Positions 44,562 through 52,967 are shown, numbered from the stretch's first letter. The stretch: DNA of 64,000 nt from Pseudanabaena yagii GIHE-NHR1 (GCF_012863495.1 NZ_JAAVJL010000004.1:236501-300500); one strand, 5' to 3'. Numbers and translations are program-made. The notes: generated by a model not told the origin, from the letters alone.

Positions 44562-44659
44562 ATATAGCGTTTTTCAAGCAAGCGAGGTACAGAGAGTTGT
44601 GTCCTCTCTAAAGGCGAGGACACAAACCCTTACTTCCCTAAAACTAGGAAACGCTATAT
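44562..44659. repeat. Element with ATATAGCG terminal inverted repeats between sbtA and sbtB
   Basis: ATATAGCGTTTTTC on the left, GGAAACGCTATAT on the right. An inner hairpin TTGTGTCCTC, TCTAAAGGC, GAGGACACAA lies at about 44597-44626. It belongs with the TATAGC-ended elements at 12017 and 42303. Confidence 0.75.
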
Positions 44660-44934
44660 TTGCCAGTAAGGTGATTTTTTGAAAAGCTTGTAAAGCAAGT
44701 CTTTGAAGAAATCACTAGGGTTTCTATTAGTACAAAGCAATGTAAACAGTCTTGCCATGCAAGGCTGTTTTTTTAACCAAATGTTAACTAGTCCGAACTT
44801 ACGTTAAATAAAATGCAAAATTATCCACCTTACGAATAAAAGCACCCATAATTTAGGTGGATCTCCATATTTAGAATCGATAGCGCCAAGCGTTAGCCAT
44901 TCTAGAATTTATTATTTTTAGTCGAGATAAAACT

Positions 44935-45249
44935 ATGCACGCGGTGAAACGGATCGAAATTGTATCTGATTCTGTCGAATCCCATAAAATTATCAAGGTT
45001 TTAGAAACCGTTGGGGTTTTGAACTATACAGTTATCCGCAATGTGATCGGTAAAGGGGTCAGTGGCACTAATTCGGGCGATTTAGATATGAGCATGTTGG
45101 AAAACGACTATGTGATTGCCTTCTTTTTGGCTGATAAGACTAAGCCTCTGGTCGAACAACTAAGACCAATCATCAATAAATTTGGTGGTGCTTGTTATAT
45201 TTCCGATGCTATGGAAATTAAATCGATTCAATGTGTTGCCTCCCTTTAA
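44935..45249 (+). CDS. sbtB: PII-like regulator SbtB
   Basis: A 104-residue PII-superfamily protein (VKRIEIVSDS, NYTVIRNVIGKG, NDYVIAFFLAD) with the T-loop segment VSGTNSGDLD. SbtB proteins bind adenine nucleotides including cAMP and regulate SbtA. The C terminus ends IKSIQCVASL; the redox motif with two cysteines (CGPxGC) known from other SbtB proteins is absent, so only one terminal Cys remains. A hairpin terminator follows the stop. It is the partner of sbtA. Confidence 0.88.
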   Translation: MHAVKRIEIVSDSVESHKIIKVLETVGVLNYTVIRNVIGKGVSGTNSGDLDMSMLENDYVIAFFLADKTKPLVEQLRPIINKFGGACYISDAMEIKSIQCVASL

Positions 45250-45284
45250 AAACAAAAGGCTTCACTAAGCGAAGCCTTTTGTTT
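45250..45284 (+). terminator. Intrinsic terminator of sbtB
   Basis: AAACAAAAGGCTTC, ACTAAGC, GAAGCCTTTTGTTT just after the sbtB stop, ending in a T-rich run. Confidence 0.85.
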
Positions 45285-45332
45285 AAAGAGTTGAAGGCGC
45301 TATAGTAAGAAGCAAATGTAATTTGAGTAGCT

Positions 45333-45761
45333 ATGACTCCATTACCGAAATATCGACCGAAACAGTTATCGCTTGGTCCCTTAGAGTCGGAACTCCTCAA
45401 TATTATTTGGGATAGCACAAGGATTAGTGCGACGGATATCCACGATCGCATTCTTGCCGATCCCGATCGCGAGTTAGCCTATGGCTCAGTGATGACCGTA
45501 TTGCGCCGCCTCGAGCAAAAGGGTTGGATCGCTTGTGACAAAGAGGGACGCACTTTCTATTGGCAGACCCTAATTTCTCGCGAGGAGGCACAAGCCTTAA
45601 CTGCTTATCACCAACTCAATCGTTTCTTAGAAGTGGGTGATGCGGACATTGTGGCAGCCTTTGCTAATGATCTTGATCGCGCCAGTATGGACAAGCTCGA
45701 AGAGATCGCGACACGCCTCAAAACTATTCGCCAATCTAGAGAACAGTCACAGGAAGGTTAG
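45333..45761 (+). CDS. BlaI/MecI/CopY family transcriptional regulator
   Basis: A 142-residue protein with a winged-helix N terminus (LGPLESELLNIIWD, YGSVMTVLRRLEQKGW, DKEGRTFYW). It should be a repressor that is released by proteolysis. Its stop is two bases before the start of an M56 peptidase, the usual partner order (blaI-blaR-like), so the two form an inducible pair. No beta-lactamase gene is adjacent; the regulated genes are unknown. Confidence 0.88.
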   Translation: MTPLPKYRPKQLSLGPLESELLNIIWDSTRISATDIHDRILADPDRELAYGSVMTVLRRLEQKGWIACDKEGRTFYWQTLISREEAQALTAYHQLNRFLEVGDADIVAAFANDLDRASMDKLEEIATRLKTIRQSREQSQEG

Positions 45762-45763
45762 CC

Positions 45764-46639
45764 ATGCTATTTTTCTCGATGCATTCTGTGATGCTTTTAG
45801 GTTCTCTCGGCTTAGCGTGGGGTTTGCGTTACGGTTGGCAGAGTAGCCATAATTCATCATTAACTTGGCAAATGCGTTGGCATAGAGCCTTATTTTGCTT
45901 TGTACTGCCACCGATGCTAGTCGTCACGACTGCGATCGCCGTGCTATGTATGGGAGCCGAAGGTCAAATGGTCGGTTTGCAAGCTGGCTATGTCAGCTAT
46001 GCGATCGCCCTAATATTTTTGATTTATAGCATTTTCCGCAGTGGACAACTTGCCTTGATTGGCTGGCAATCTTTACAAAAATTGCAAAAGTTAGTTATCA
46101 ATAGCGAAGCAGCAAATAGCTCAGATTCCATGCAGTTACTGAATATCCAAATGTTGTTTGCCGCGCAAATTGGTTTCTGGCGATCAAAGCTTTTTGTGAG
46201 CCAAGGTTTGCTCGATACCCTTGATGCCGAACATCTCGAAGCAGTTTTACTTCATGAACGCGCCCATGCCCATTACCACGATACATTCTGGTTCTTCTGG
46301 CTAGGCTGTCTCCGTCAAATCATGCCTTGGTTGCCCAATACCCAAGAGCTTTGGGAAGAGTTGCTACTATTACGTGAACTACGTGCCGATCGCTGGGCAG
46401 CTCAATATTTAGATGGGTTATTACTTGCCGAATCACTATTAGAAATGGTCAGCCATAATATGCTGCCATCAGAAACCTTTGCCGCCGCTTTTGGTTCAAC
46501 AAATACAAGCGATCGCCTAGAAGAACGGATTAACTTTTTATTAGCTGAGCCTGAGCCGCTGACTAAATTTTCTTGGCGATCGCTCTTTTGGCTAGGATTT
46601 TCGCTCTTACCGCTTGCAGTACTCCCGTTACATTCTTAA
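45764..46639 (+). CDS. M56 family membrane metallopeptidase (BlaR1-like)
   Basis: A 291-residue membrane protein with helices at both ends and the zinc motif HERAHAHYHD in the middle, a full HExxH. It has no extracellular penicillin-binding sensor domain, so the inducer differs from beta-lactams. It lies two bases after the BlaI-like regulator; the peptidase likely inactivates the repressor. A degenerate hairpin at 46644-46682 follows. Confidence 0.85.
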   Translation: MLFFSMHSVMLLGSLGLAWGLRYGWQSSHNSSLTWQMRWHRALFCFVLPPMLVVTTAIAVLCMGAEGQMVGLQAGYVSYAIALIFLIYSIFRSGQLALIGWQSLQKLQKLVINSEAANSSDSMQLLNIQMLFAAQIGFWRSKLFVSQGLLDTLDAEHLEAVLLHERAHAHYHDTFWFFWLGCLRQIMPWLPNTQELWEELLLLRELRADRWAAQYLDGLLLAESLLEMVSHNMLPSETFAAAFGSTNTSDRLEERINFLLAEPEPLTKFSWRSLFWLGFSLLPLAVLPLHS

Positions 46640-46643
46640 ACAT

Positions 46644-46682
46644 AAAAAAATAGAGGCGGTGCGATGCACTGTCTTTATTTTT
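46644..46682. terminator. Degenerate hairpin after the M56 gene
   Basis: AAAAAATAGAGGCGGTGC, GAT, GCACTGTCTTTATTTTTT with two mismatches in the stem. It is close to the stop and ends in T-rich sequence. Confidence 0.65.
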
Positions 46683-46778
46683 TGGGTTTAGAGTTAAAGT
46701 ATGTAATAGATTATCCGAGCAAAATGACAATTTAGCTATGCTCAAGGCTATTACAGCGCGTTGCGCTGAATTAAACAC

Positions 46779-46829
46779 CAGAGAAATTTTTGAAAGAGTT
46801 GCTTCACCACTCTCTCAAAAATTTCTCTG
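46779..46829. repeat. 51-bp palindrome before the J-domain/TPR gene
   Basis: CAGAGAAATTTTTGAAAGAG, short centre, and CTCTCTCAAAAATTTCTCTG. One or two mismatches. It lies 31 bases before the next ATG. Confidence 0.8.
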
Positions 46830-46859
46830 TACTACTTCAAGCTTCAATAGGCTGTAACT

Positions 46860-47987
46860 ATGAATCAACTGCCAAAGGAGCAAAAACTCCAGTTTATCCG
46901 CATTGATCGAGGCATTAGTCAGTTTAACCATGACTATTACGCGGCTTTGGGCTTACCGATTATCACTAGTCCCATTTATATTCGTCATGTTTATCTGAGT
47001 ATTGTCCGCATATTGCATCCTGATGTTTACGGCTTTTCGCCAGAAGAAAAGGCAGTCGCTACTCAGTATCTTGCAAAATTGGTCAATCCTGCCTATGACA
47101 CCTTAATGCAAGAGCAAGAACGCCAAGCCTATCAAGGGATCTTTAAATTATTGGCGAAGCGACTCATGCAAAAATCGCGCAATGTTCCAATTTATTCGGC
47201 AATTGCCTGTGAATTACTCTTCGCTCCCAATGATGGTCTATACGAGCGTTCTGTTTCTGCGATCGCCAAAAAGCAATATGAGTCCCTCAGTACGATCCTC
47301 AAATATACAGCGCAAATCAGTGAACTCAATCTGGTTTATATTCTCTACAAAGAGGGATACATATACGGCGCACCGAACATGCCACCTGTCCTAGCGCCCA
47401 TGGTGCAGCCTAAAAATGCATATTTTCCTCCAGCCTATCCCAGTCCTGAAACCTACCCAACTCCAACAGCTAAGCCGACTTACGGAAATTCCAACTATGC
47501 AAATCCTAACTATGCAAACATAAGAGCTACATATTCAACCTATCAACCAAGTAGCCAAAATGACGATGATGCAACTGTAATTCAGAGCAGAAGTGATGTA
47601 CGTGATAATGGTGCGATCGCTGCTCGATTGAAAGCATGTGAAGCATATATTAGTCAAAACGATTGGCAAACTGCACTTAAGGAACTTCGCGATATTTCGC
47701 AAATCGATAAAGACAATAGTAAATGTCTGGCGATGCTCGGCGTAGTTTACAAAAACATCAATCAGCCTCAAATGGCGAAAATTAGTTTGCAGCGATCGCT
47801 TCAGATCAACCCCCAAGAACCATTGGCGCTAAAACATATTAAAGATCTCATTAATCCAAATCCCGATCAAAAAAGCGATCCTAAACCTAAGCCTTCTACT
47901 ACCCAGAAAAAAGCACTCCCACCACCTCAACAACGTGGCTGGTTATCCAACCTCCTTGGATGGGCTTCACCCAATGATCCTAAGTAA
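46860..47987 (+). CDS. J-domain and TPR protein
   Basis: A 375-residue protein. Residues about 25-80 are a J-like domain with HPD in ILHPDVYGF. The middle has a Pro/Tyr/Asn-rich linker with repeated NYANPNYAN. Residues about 260-320 have two TPR-like units (ALKELRDISQIDKDN, AKISLQRSLQINPQEP). The tail is Pro/Lys-rich and ends GWLSNLLGWAS. It could be a DnaK co-chaperone or scaffold. It is monocistronic; a hairpin overlaps its stop. Confidence 0.8.
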   Translation: MNQLPKEQKLQFIRIDRGISQFNHDYYAALGLPIITSPIYIRHVYLSIVRILHPDVYGFSPEEKAVATQYLAKLVNPAYDTLMQEQERQAYQGIFKLLAKRLMQKSRNVPIYSAIACELLFAPNDGLYERSVSAIAKKQYESLSTILKYTAQISELNLVYILYKEGYIYGAPNMPPVLAPMVQPKNAYFPPAYPSPETYPTPTAKPTYGNSNYANPNYANIRATYSTYQPSSQNDDDATVIQSRSDVRDNGAIAARLKACEAYISQNDWQTALKELRDISQIDKDNSKCLAMLGVVYKNINQPQMAKISLQRSLQINPQEPLALKHIKDLINPNPDQKSDPKPKPSTTQKKALPPPQQRGWLSNLLGWASPNDPK

Positions 47988-48021
47988 ATGATGGGTGGCA
48001 CTTTGTACCGCCCATCATTTA
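47985..48021. terminator. Hairpin starting at the stop codon of the J-domain/TPR gene
   Basis: TAAATGATGGGTGGCA, CTTTG, TACCGCCCATCATTTA with one wobble or mismatch. The first three bases are the stop codon. Confidence 0.75.
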
Positions 48022-48066
48022 TTCATACCTGATAAAATATTCGATAAGCGATCCCCCCTTTAGGTT

Positions 48067-48624
48067 ATGTCCAAAATCAATTTAGCAACGATTACTTTAA
48101 TAGTTAGTTCTTTGATTGGGATTAGTGAGTTATTTGTCAATCAATCGAACCTTGCTAATCACGCAAATGCTCAAACTTCAGATTGCTTTATGGTTAATTC
48201 TAAAGGGCGGCGTATTGATCTCAGTGGTTTATGTAATGGGAACCAAAATGAAATAGTCAGAATTCCCATCAAGAGACGTATGCGTGGTATTCCCATTGTT
48301 GAAGTCACTTTTAATGGTAATCGTATCTATGAAATGATGTTGGATACTGGGGCAAGTAGAACTTTAATTACCGCCGAAATGGCGCAAATGCTGAATGTTG
48401 TACCCGACACTTCAGAGGAGTTTGATATTGCTGACGGAAGTAAAGTGAGCTTTCCTATCGGCAAAGTAAAATCAATTTCATTGGGTTCTCTCAAAGTTCA
48501 AATGATGCCTGTACCAATCGCCACGAAAGCAAATATGGGATTATTAGGTCATGATTTCTTCGGCAATCTCGATATCAAAATCGGACAGAATATGATTGAG
48601 TTATCTCCTCGTAGATTCTTTTAA
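48067..48624 (+). CDS. Retropepsin-like aspartic protease, exported
   Basis: A 185-residue protein. A signal peptide (residues about 5-30) is followed by a retroviral-type aspartic protease domain with LDTGASRTLI as active-site motif and MGLLGHDFFGNLDI as the flap-side hydrophobic-Gly motif. It probably acts as a dimer in the periplasm. The target is unknown. Two hairpin elements follow the gene. Confidence 0.85.
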   Translation: MSKINLATITLIVSSLIGISELFVNQSNLANHANAQTSDCFMVNSKGRRIDLSGLCNGNQNEIVRIPIKRRMRGIPIVEVTFNGNRIYEMMLDTGASRTLITAEMAQMLNVVPDTSEEFDIADGSKVSFPIGKVKSISLGSLKVQMMPVPIATKANMGLLGHDFFGNLDIKIGQNMIELSPRRFF

Positions 48625-48662
48625 AATTGCTACAGTTGAGCAAAACTAGGTTATTGGTTTTT

Positions 48663-48703
48663 GGGTAGATGAGGCGCGGGCGAAGCCCGCGCCTCATCTA
48701 CCC
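48663..48703. repeat. 41-bp perfect palindrome with GAA loop
   Basis: GGGTAGATGAGGCGCGGGC, GAA, and complement: a 19-bp perfect stem. It lies after the protease stop. Confidence 0.9.
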
Positions 48704-48724
48704 GATGCGTAATTCTTATAAGGG

Positions 48725-48789
48725 ACTAAAGTACCTGTGGCTTCGACTTCGCTTAGCCAACGTTAGCTGAGCGAAGTCGAAGCTAGATC
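48725..48789 (+). repeat. Family C palindromic element (copy C3, truncated)
   Basis: ACTAAAGTACCTGTGGCTTC GAC with the core and CGAAGCTAGATCACT. It ends before the ACTTTGGTG segment found in C1 and C2. It lies next to the K+ channel gene stop. Confidence 0.85.
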
Positions 48790-48794
48790 ACTCT

Positions 48795-51233
48795 CTATAA
48801 AGGATAGATTTTAATTGGCAGAAGTCTCATGAGGGCTTGTCCTAAACGATAGGCTTGAGTGTCATACATGGGAAGCTCGATCGCCGCAGGTAGTTTTTGC
48901 ATAAAGCGACGGGCAAGATCAAGATCACAACCTGAAATATTTTTGAGTTGATTCCCTGCATCAAGTAACACACTGGCGTTAAGAGGTGGTTTGGCTCGTA
49001 ACTGCCAAAGTTTCGGAGTATGGAGGTTACCTAATTCAATGCGGCGTAGTCCTGAAATAGAAGCTAATACCGTTAAGCGATCGCCTGCCTGCATCACATC
49101 ATCATCTGACGGCATAAAGAACTCACTAATTCCATTAACTTTTGGCTCACTGGTTTTTAAGTAAATAGGCACAACCGTATAGCCATAGGCAATTTGCGAT
49201 AAATTTTTGCCCACTAAAGTGTCATTCTCTGAAATTAGATATTCAGCAACTAAAACTGTGCGTTGATTCAGCCGAAATAGACTTAACATATTTTCGCCAA
49301 AGGCTGCTCCTGCAAATGCTTCTGCGGAGAGCGCATAGGCACAAAAAGATTGAGATTTTGGCAATAGCTCGGCTAAGTTTTCGCTAAAGTAGCGATCGTA
49401 AGTACGAATAGCTAAATTGATTTCACGGCTTACCTTTTTAGCAGCGTCACGAGCTAATAGAGCCGCTTCGAGGTTGAGCATTTGATCGTCAGTGACTGTG
49501 AGAATACTCTTAGCTTGTGCGAGGTTAGTTTTAGATAATTCTTCAATGATATTGCCAGTGAACCAAGGAACCTTGTCGGCAAGGTCGCAATCATAAGTAT
49601 GTTCACTGACGATTACAAGAGGAATTTGCAGTTTAAATAGCAGGTCAGCAATACGTTGTCCGAGTCTGCCAAACCCGATGAGGACTATGTGATCATGAGT
49701 TGGCAAAGGTAGCGATCGCTTAAAAAATTCAAATTTAGAACTGAGAATACTATCGGCAATTAGTCCAATTACTCCCAAAACGAATAGTAAGCTGACGAGC
49801 GTAATGGCGATACAAAACAGCATTAACCATAGAGGAACTTGGTCTTCACCAACCAGCCCCCCAAACACATCACCATAGCCGCCTAAAAGTAAGATCACGC
49901 TGGTGGAGATAGCTTTTTGCAAAGAGATATTAGGTACGTTGAAATACAAGATTGTGGAACTCAGCCCTAATAGAATGATTGCGGTAATGATTCCCCATAG
50001 CACTAAACTTCGAGATCGCTTTGCTTGAATCCAAGTAAAAAGCTGTTTCCATTTGGATTTGCAGATAGATATCAAAAAAGAAGGATGGATCAATCTTTGA
50101 ACTAATTGATAAATTCTTTGGATGGTAGAAAAGTGATTACTTTCTAACTCAGAATGAGACTTTCCTTTATCAAGAAAATTAGAAGCAAAGTTATGCTCAA
50201 CATATTCAATAATTGTCACCTTATCGCCAACTTGCACAAGCTGATCGGGTTGCCATTGAAAAAATAAGCGATCAGGATTAAGTTCAGCAATACTCAAAAG
50301 TCGCGATTGTTTTTTATGCAATAGATAGGCGGGAGTTCTCACAAGACGATAGTCATCGGGATTAACGATGGATTCCACTACACGCAATTTGCGATCGCCG
50401 ATTTGAAACAATCCTAATGTTCCCTTGCCTAAACCTGCTACAGCAAACGAGGCGGCAGGTAAATCAACGGGATCGAGGGCAACAAAATTTCCTAATTGCT
50501 CTTTTAAGAGCTGATTGAGATTTTGGCGGGATGAGCGTACTACGATATGGATATTGGGATTAAGGCGACGAGCAGCGATCGCTGCTTCAATATTGACATT
50601 CTCATTACTAGTGACTAGTAAAATTGCGCGACAATTATGGATGCCAGCCTTGATTAAAATTTCGGAACGACGGCAATCCCCTAAAATTAGTGGTTCATCA
50701 AGCAGTTCTGAGAAATGATCAAGTTCCATTATTTCTGGTTGTACTTTATTGATCGCACAAATTTTGACTTCATATTCACCATAGGCAAATTTCTTGAGAT
50801 TAAATACTGAATATTGTCCTAAGCTACCCAAACCACATACGATAAAGCGATCGCATATATTCGTCCCAGTCAGTGCTTCTACTGCATCTAAGTTTCTATT
50901 AGAATCTAAAGCTTCTTTTTGAGCTACAGTTTCTTTCTCTTCTTCTTTCTCTGTATGAGCAATATTTTCAAGTTTATGATAGTTTAACTTAAATTTTTCT
51001 GACCATATCGGCAATGGCTGACCGAATAAAAAAGCATAAACTTTAGCTATCTCTAAATAATCATCAAGATCGTCAAAACATTTGGAGATTTCAGCTAATA
51101 AAGTGGTGCGATCGCCAAAGTAGGTAGACTCTAGCAAAATATGTATTTCTTGACGCTTTTGTCTAACGGTGACATTTACTTTAATCCCCAAATCAAGCAG
51201 GTGATTTTTGATGAGAGTAGCAAGCGATCGCAT
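48795..51233 (-). CDS. K+ channel-like protein with two RCK (TrkA-N) domains
   Basis: An 812-residue protein. An N-terminal segment of about 120 residues precedes a first Rossmann NAD-binding domain with CGLGSLGQYSVF (about 133). Two membrane helices follow at about 405-430 and 465-490, between them a pore segment reading GGYGDVFGG at about 451. Then a second Rossmann domain begins VLIGFGRLGQRIADLL (about 515), with a TrkA-C-like part. The filter is GYGD but lacks the usual Thr-Val before it. The double RCK with one pore half may need dimers to form a complete gating ring. An ion-conducting role is inferred. Confidence 0.8.
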   Translation of the reverse strand: MRSLATLIKNHLLDLGIKVNVTVRQKRQEIHILLESTYFGDRTTLLAEISKCFDDLDDYLEIAKVYAFLFGQPLPIWSEKFKLNYHKLENIAHTEKEEEKETVAQKEALDSNRNLDAVEALTGTNICDRFIVCGLGSLGQYSVFNLKKFAYGEYEVKICAINKVQPEIMELDHFSELLDEPLILGDCRRSEILIKAGIHNCRAILLVTSNENVNIEAAIAARRLNPNIHIVVRSSRQNLNQLLKEQLGNFVALDPVDLPAASFAVAGLGKGTLGLFQIGDRKLRVVESIVNPDDYRLVRTPAYLLHKKQSRLLSIAELNPDRLFFQWQPDQLVQVGDKVTIIEYVEHNFASNFLDKGKSHSELESNHFSTIQRIYQLVQRLIHPSFLISICKSKWKQLFTWIQAKRSRSLVLWGIITAIILLGLSSTILYFNVPNISLQKAISTSVILLLGGYGDVFGGLVGEDQVPLWLMLFCIAITLVSLLFVLGVIGLIADSILSSKFEFFKRSLPLPTHDHIVLIGFGRLGQRIADLLFKLQIPLVIVSEHTYDCDLADKVPWFTGNIIEELSKTNLAQAKSILTVTDDQMLNLEAALLARDAAKKVSREINLAIRTYDRYFSENLAELLPKSQSFCAYALSAEAFAGAAFGENMLSLFRLNQRTVLVAEYLISENDTLVGKNLSQIAYGYTVVPIYLKTSEPKVNGISEFFMPSDDDVMQAGDRLTVLASISGLRRIELGNLHTPKLWQLRAKPPLNASVLLDAGNQLKNISGCDLDLARRFMQKLPAAIELPMYDTQAYRLGQALMRLLPIKIYPL

Positions 51234-51317
51234 TATTTATGTTTAAAAATTTGGATGAATTGTCAAAGGCTGATCATAGACTATAAATATTAATAGAAGG
51301 TTATAAGGATATAGAAC

Positions 51318-51373
51318 TCCAAAGAAGTAATGAAGTACCTTGCTCTGCAAGGTACTTCATTACTTCTTTGGGA
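51318..51373. repeat. 56-bp palindrome between the channel gene and purS
   Basis: TCCAAAGAAGTAATGAAGTA CCTTGC, TC, TGCAAGG, and complement. It lies in the divergent interval between the channel gene start and purS. Confidence 0.9.
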
Positions 51374-51443
51374 TCTTCTTGCTATATGATCGATCTTATA
51401 GTCTCGCGATAAAATCTATGGTGGTCTTCTCACCATTCACTAT

Positions 51444-51495
51444 TCAGCATGAAGTATCAAGCCCGTATATCAGCATGAAGTATCAAGCCCGTATA
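51444..51495 (+). repeat. 26-bp tandem duplication of the purS start
   Basis: The 26-base unit that begins TCAGCATGAAGTATCAAGCC is present twice in direct tandem, 51444-51469 and 51470-51495, without mismatch. It covers the purS start codon and the following 17 bases. Confidence 0.95.
51449..51478 (+). CDS. Nine-codon upstream ORF overlapping purS
   Basis: The first copy of the duplicated purS start encodes MKYQARISA and ends in TGA at 51476-51478, which overlaps the purS ATG (51475-51477) as ATGA. Because the repeat unit is 26 bases the copy is out of frame. It has no strong Shine-Dalgarno site. Whether it is translated is unknown. Confidence 0.5.
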   Translation: MKYQARISA

Positions 51496-51726
51496 TTTGT
51501 TACCTTACGTCCATCGGTTCTCGATCCCGCAGGCACTGCTGTACAGTCTGCTCTCAAACAAATGGATTATCACGTTGACTCAGTTCGCATCGGTAAGTAT
51601 GTGGAAATAGTCCTAGATGCCGATAATGAAGCTGAAGCATCCCAGAAGCTAGATGAAGCTGCGGACAAGCTGTTGGCAAATCCTGTCATCGAAAATTACC
51701 GTGTTGAATTAACCCCGATCGCTTAG
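51475..51726 (+). CDS. purS: Phosphoribosylformylglycinamidine synthase subunit PurS
   Basis: An 83-residue PurS protein (YQARIFVTLRPSVLDPAGTA, IGKYVEIVLDADNEAEA). PurS links PurL and PurQ in the FGAM synthase complex of purine synthesis. The true start is the second ATG, 51475, since the first copy ends in an early stop. It is followed by purQ 11 bases later. purL is outside this window. Length normal. Confidence 0.93.
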   Translation: MKYQARIFVTLRPSVLDPAGTAVQSALKQMDYHVDSVRIGKYVEIVLDADNEAEASQKLDEAADKLLANPVIENYRVELTPIA

Positions 51727-51737
51727 GAATTGACAAT

Positions 51738-52436
51738 ATGAAATTTGGTATTCTCGTATTCCCCGGTTCCAACTGCGATCGCGATGTTGCCACGGTTACT
51801 AGCGGAATTCTGCAACAGCCCACGAGATTAATTTGGCATAGTGACACCGATATTAGCGATTGTGATGTAATTGTTGTACCTGGGGGATTTAGCTACGGTG
51901 ATTACTTACGCTGTGGAGCGATCGCTCGATTTGCACCTGTAATGAAATCTTTGCAAGAACATGCCGCTAAAGGTAAGTATGTATTAGGCATTTGTAATGG
52001 ATTCCAGATCTTGACAGAATCAGGCTTATTGCAAGGTGCATTAGTCAGAAATCGCGATTTGCACTTTATTTGCGATCGCGCACCTTTGCGAGTTGAGCGT
52101 AATGATTTAGCTTTCACCAAGAAATATCAAAAGCAGCAGGTAATCTCTTTACCAATCGCCCATGGGGAAGGTTGCTATTTCGCGGATGCGGATACGCTCA
52201 AGGAACTGGAAGATAATAATCAAGTTGTATTCCGTTATAGCGATGCGATCGGCAATATCACTGATGACGCTAATCCTAACGGCTCAGTATCTAACATTGC
52301 AGGGATTTGCAACAAGCAAGGTAACGTTTTGGGGATGATGCCCCATCCTGAACGTGCTGCTGAAGGGATTTTGGGCAGTACTGATGGCAAGGCTTTATTT
52401 GAAGGACTTCTTGAAGGGTTGTTAGTCAATGCCTAG
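51738..52436 (+). CDS. purQ: Phosphoribosylformylglycinamidine synthase subunit PurQ (glutaminase)
   Basis: A 232-residue class I glutamine amidotransferase. The nucleophile Cys lies in GICNGFQIL, and the His and Glu of the triad lie in MMPHPERAAE. PurQ provides ammonia to PurL. It starts 11 bases after purS and ends eight bases inside the next gene, sixA. Confidence 0.94.
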   Translation: MKFGILVFPGSNCDRDVATVTSGILQQPTRLIWHSDTDISDCDVIVVPGGFSYGDYLRCGAIARFAPVMKSLQEHAAKGKYVLGICNGFQILTESGLLQGALVRNRDLHFICDRAPLRVERNDLAFTKKYQKQQVISLPIAHGEGCYFADADTLKELEDNNQVVFRYSDAIGNITDDANPNGSVSNIAGICNKQGNVLGMMPHPERAAEGILGSTDGKALFEGLLEGLLVNA

Positions 52437-52932
52437 CCTCTATTTAATCCGTCACGGCATTGCTGAAGATCGTGAGAATTACGAGGATGATACCCTCCGT
52501 CCTCTCACCGACGAGGGTCGCAAAAAGACTAAGCAAGTTGCGAAGCGTCTCTATGATTTAGGCTTGCGCTTTGACCTATTGCAAACTAGCCCCCTAGTTC
52601 GCGCTCAGCAGACAGCCGAGATATTTACAAATGTCTTTAGTAGTCCTGTGCAGCAATCCTCAGAACTTGCCCCCGAAGGAAGTTTTGAAGCATGGCTCCA
52701 GTGGGTTACGGAATGGATCAGTCAACATCCTCAACCTGCTAGGGCATCCCTAGGAATAATTGGTCATGAACCTGACCTGACTACATGGGCAGAAACTTTG
52801 CTCTGGGGAGAGTCTAAGGGAGCATTGGTATTAAAAAAGGCTGGCATCATTGGTTTAGTGTTACCAGAGTCTCAACCTTGGACTGCCAACGGAATTCTCT
52901 TTTTATCGATTCCACCCAAGTTGCTCATATAA
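52429..52932 (+). CDS. sixA: Phosphohistidine phosphatase SixA-like
   Basis: A 167-residue histidine phosphatase superfamily protein with LIRHGIAED and RAQQTAEIF, and the second His in GHEPDL. SixA removes phosphate from His in phosphorelays. Its start overlaps purQ by eight bases, so it is translated with the purine genes, though no link in function is known. A hairpin terminator follows. Confidence 0.87.
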   Translation: MPSLYLIRHGIAEDRENYEDDTLRPLTDEGRKKTKQVAKRLYDLGLRFDLLQTSPLVRAQQTAEIFTNVFSSPVQQSSELAPEGSFEAWLQWVTEWISQHPQPARASLGIIGHEPDLTTWAETLLWGESKGALVLKKAGIIGLVLPESQPWTANGILFLSIPPKLLI

Positions 52933-52967
52933 GAAAGAAGCAGTGCAATGCACCGCTTCTTTCTTAT
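52929..52967. terminator. Terminator after sixA
   Basis: ATAAGAAAGAAGCAGTGCA, ATG, and a near-complement with one bulge. It begins at the sixA stop, with T-rich flank on the + strand. A second short hairpin, GAGCGCAAAGCGCT, is at about 52977-52991. Confidence 0.75.
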
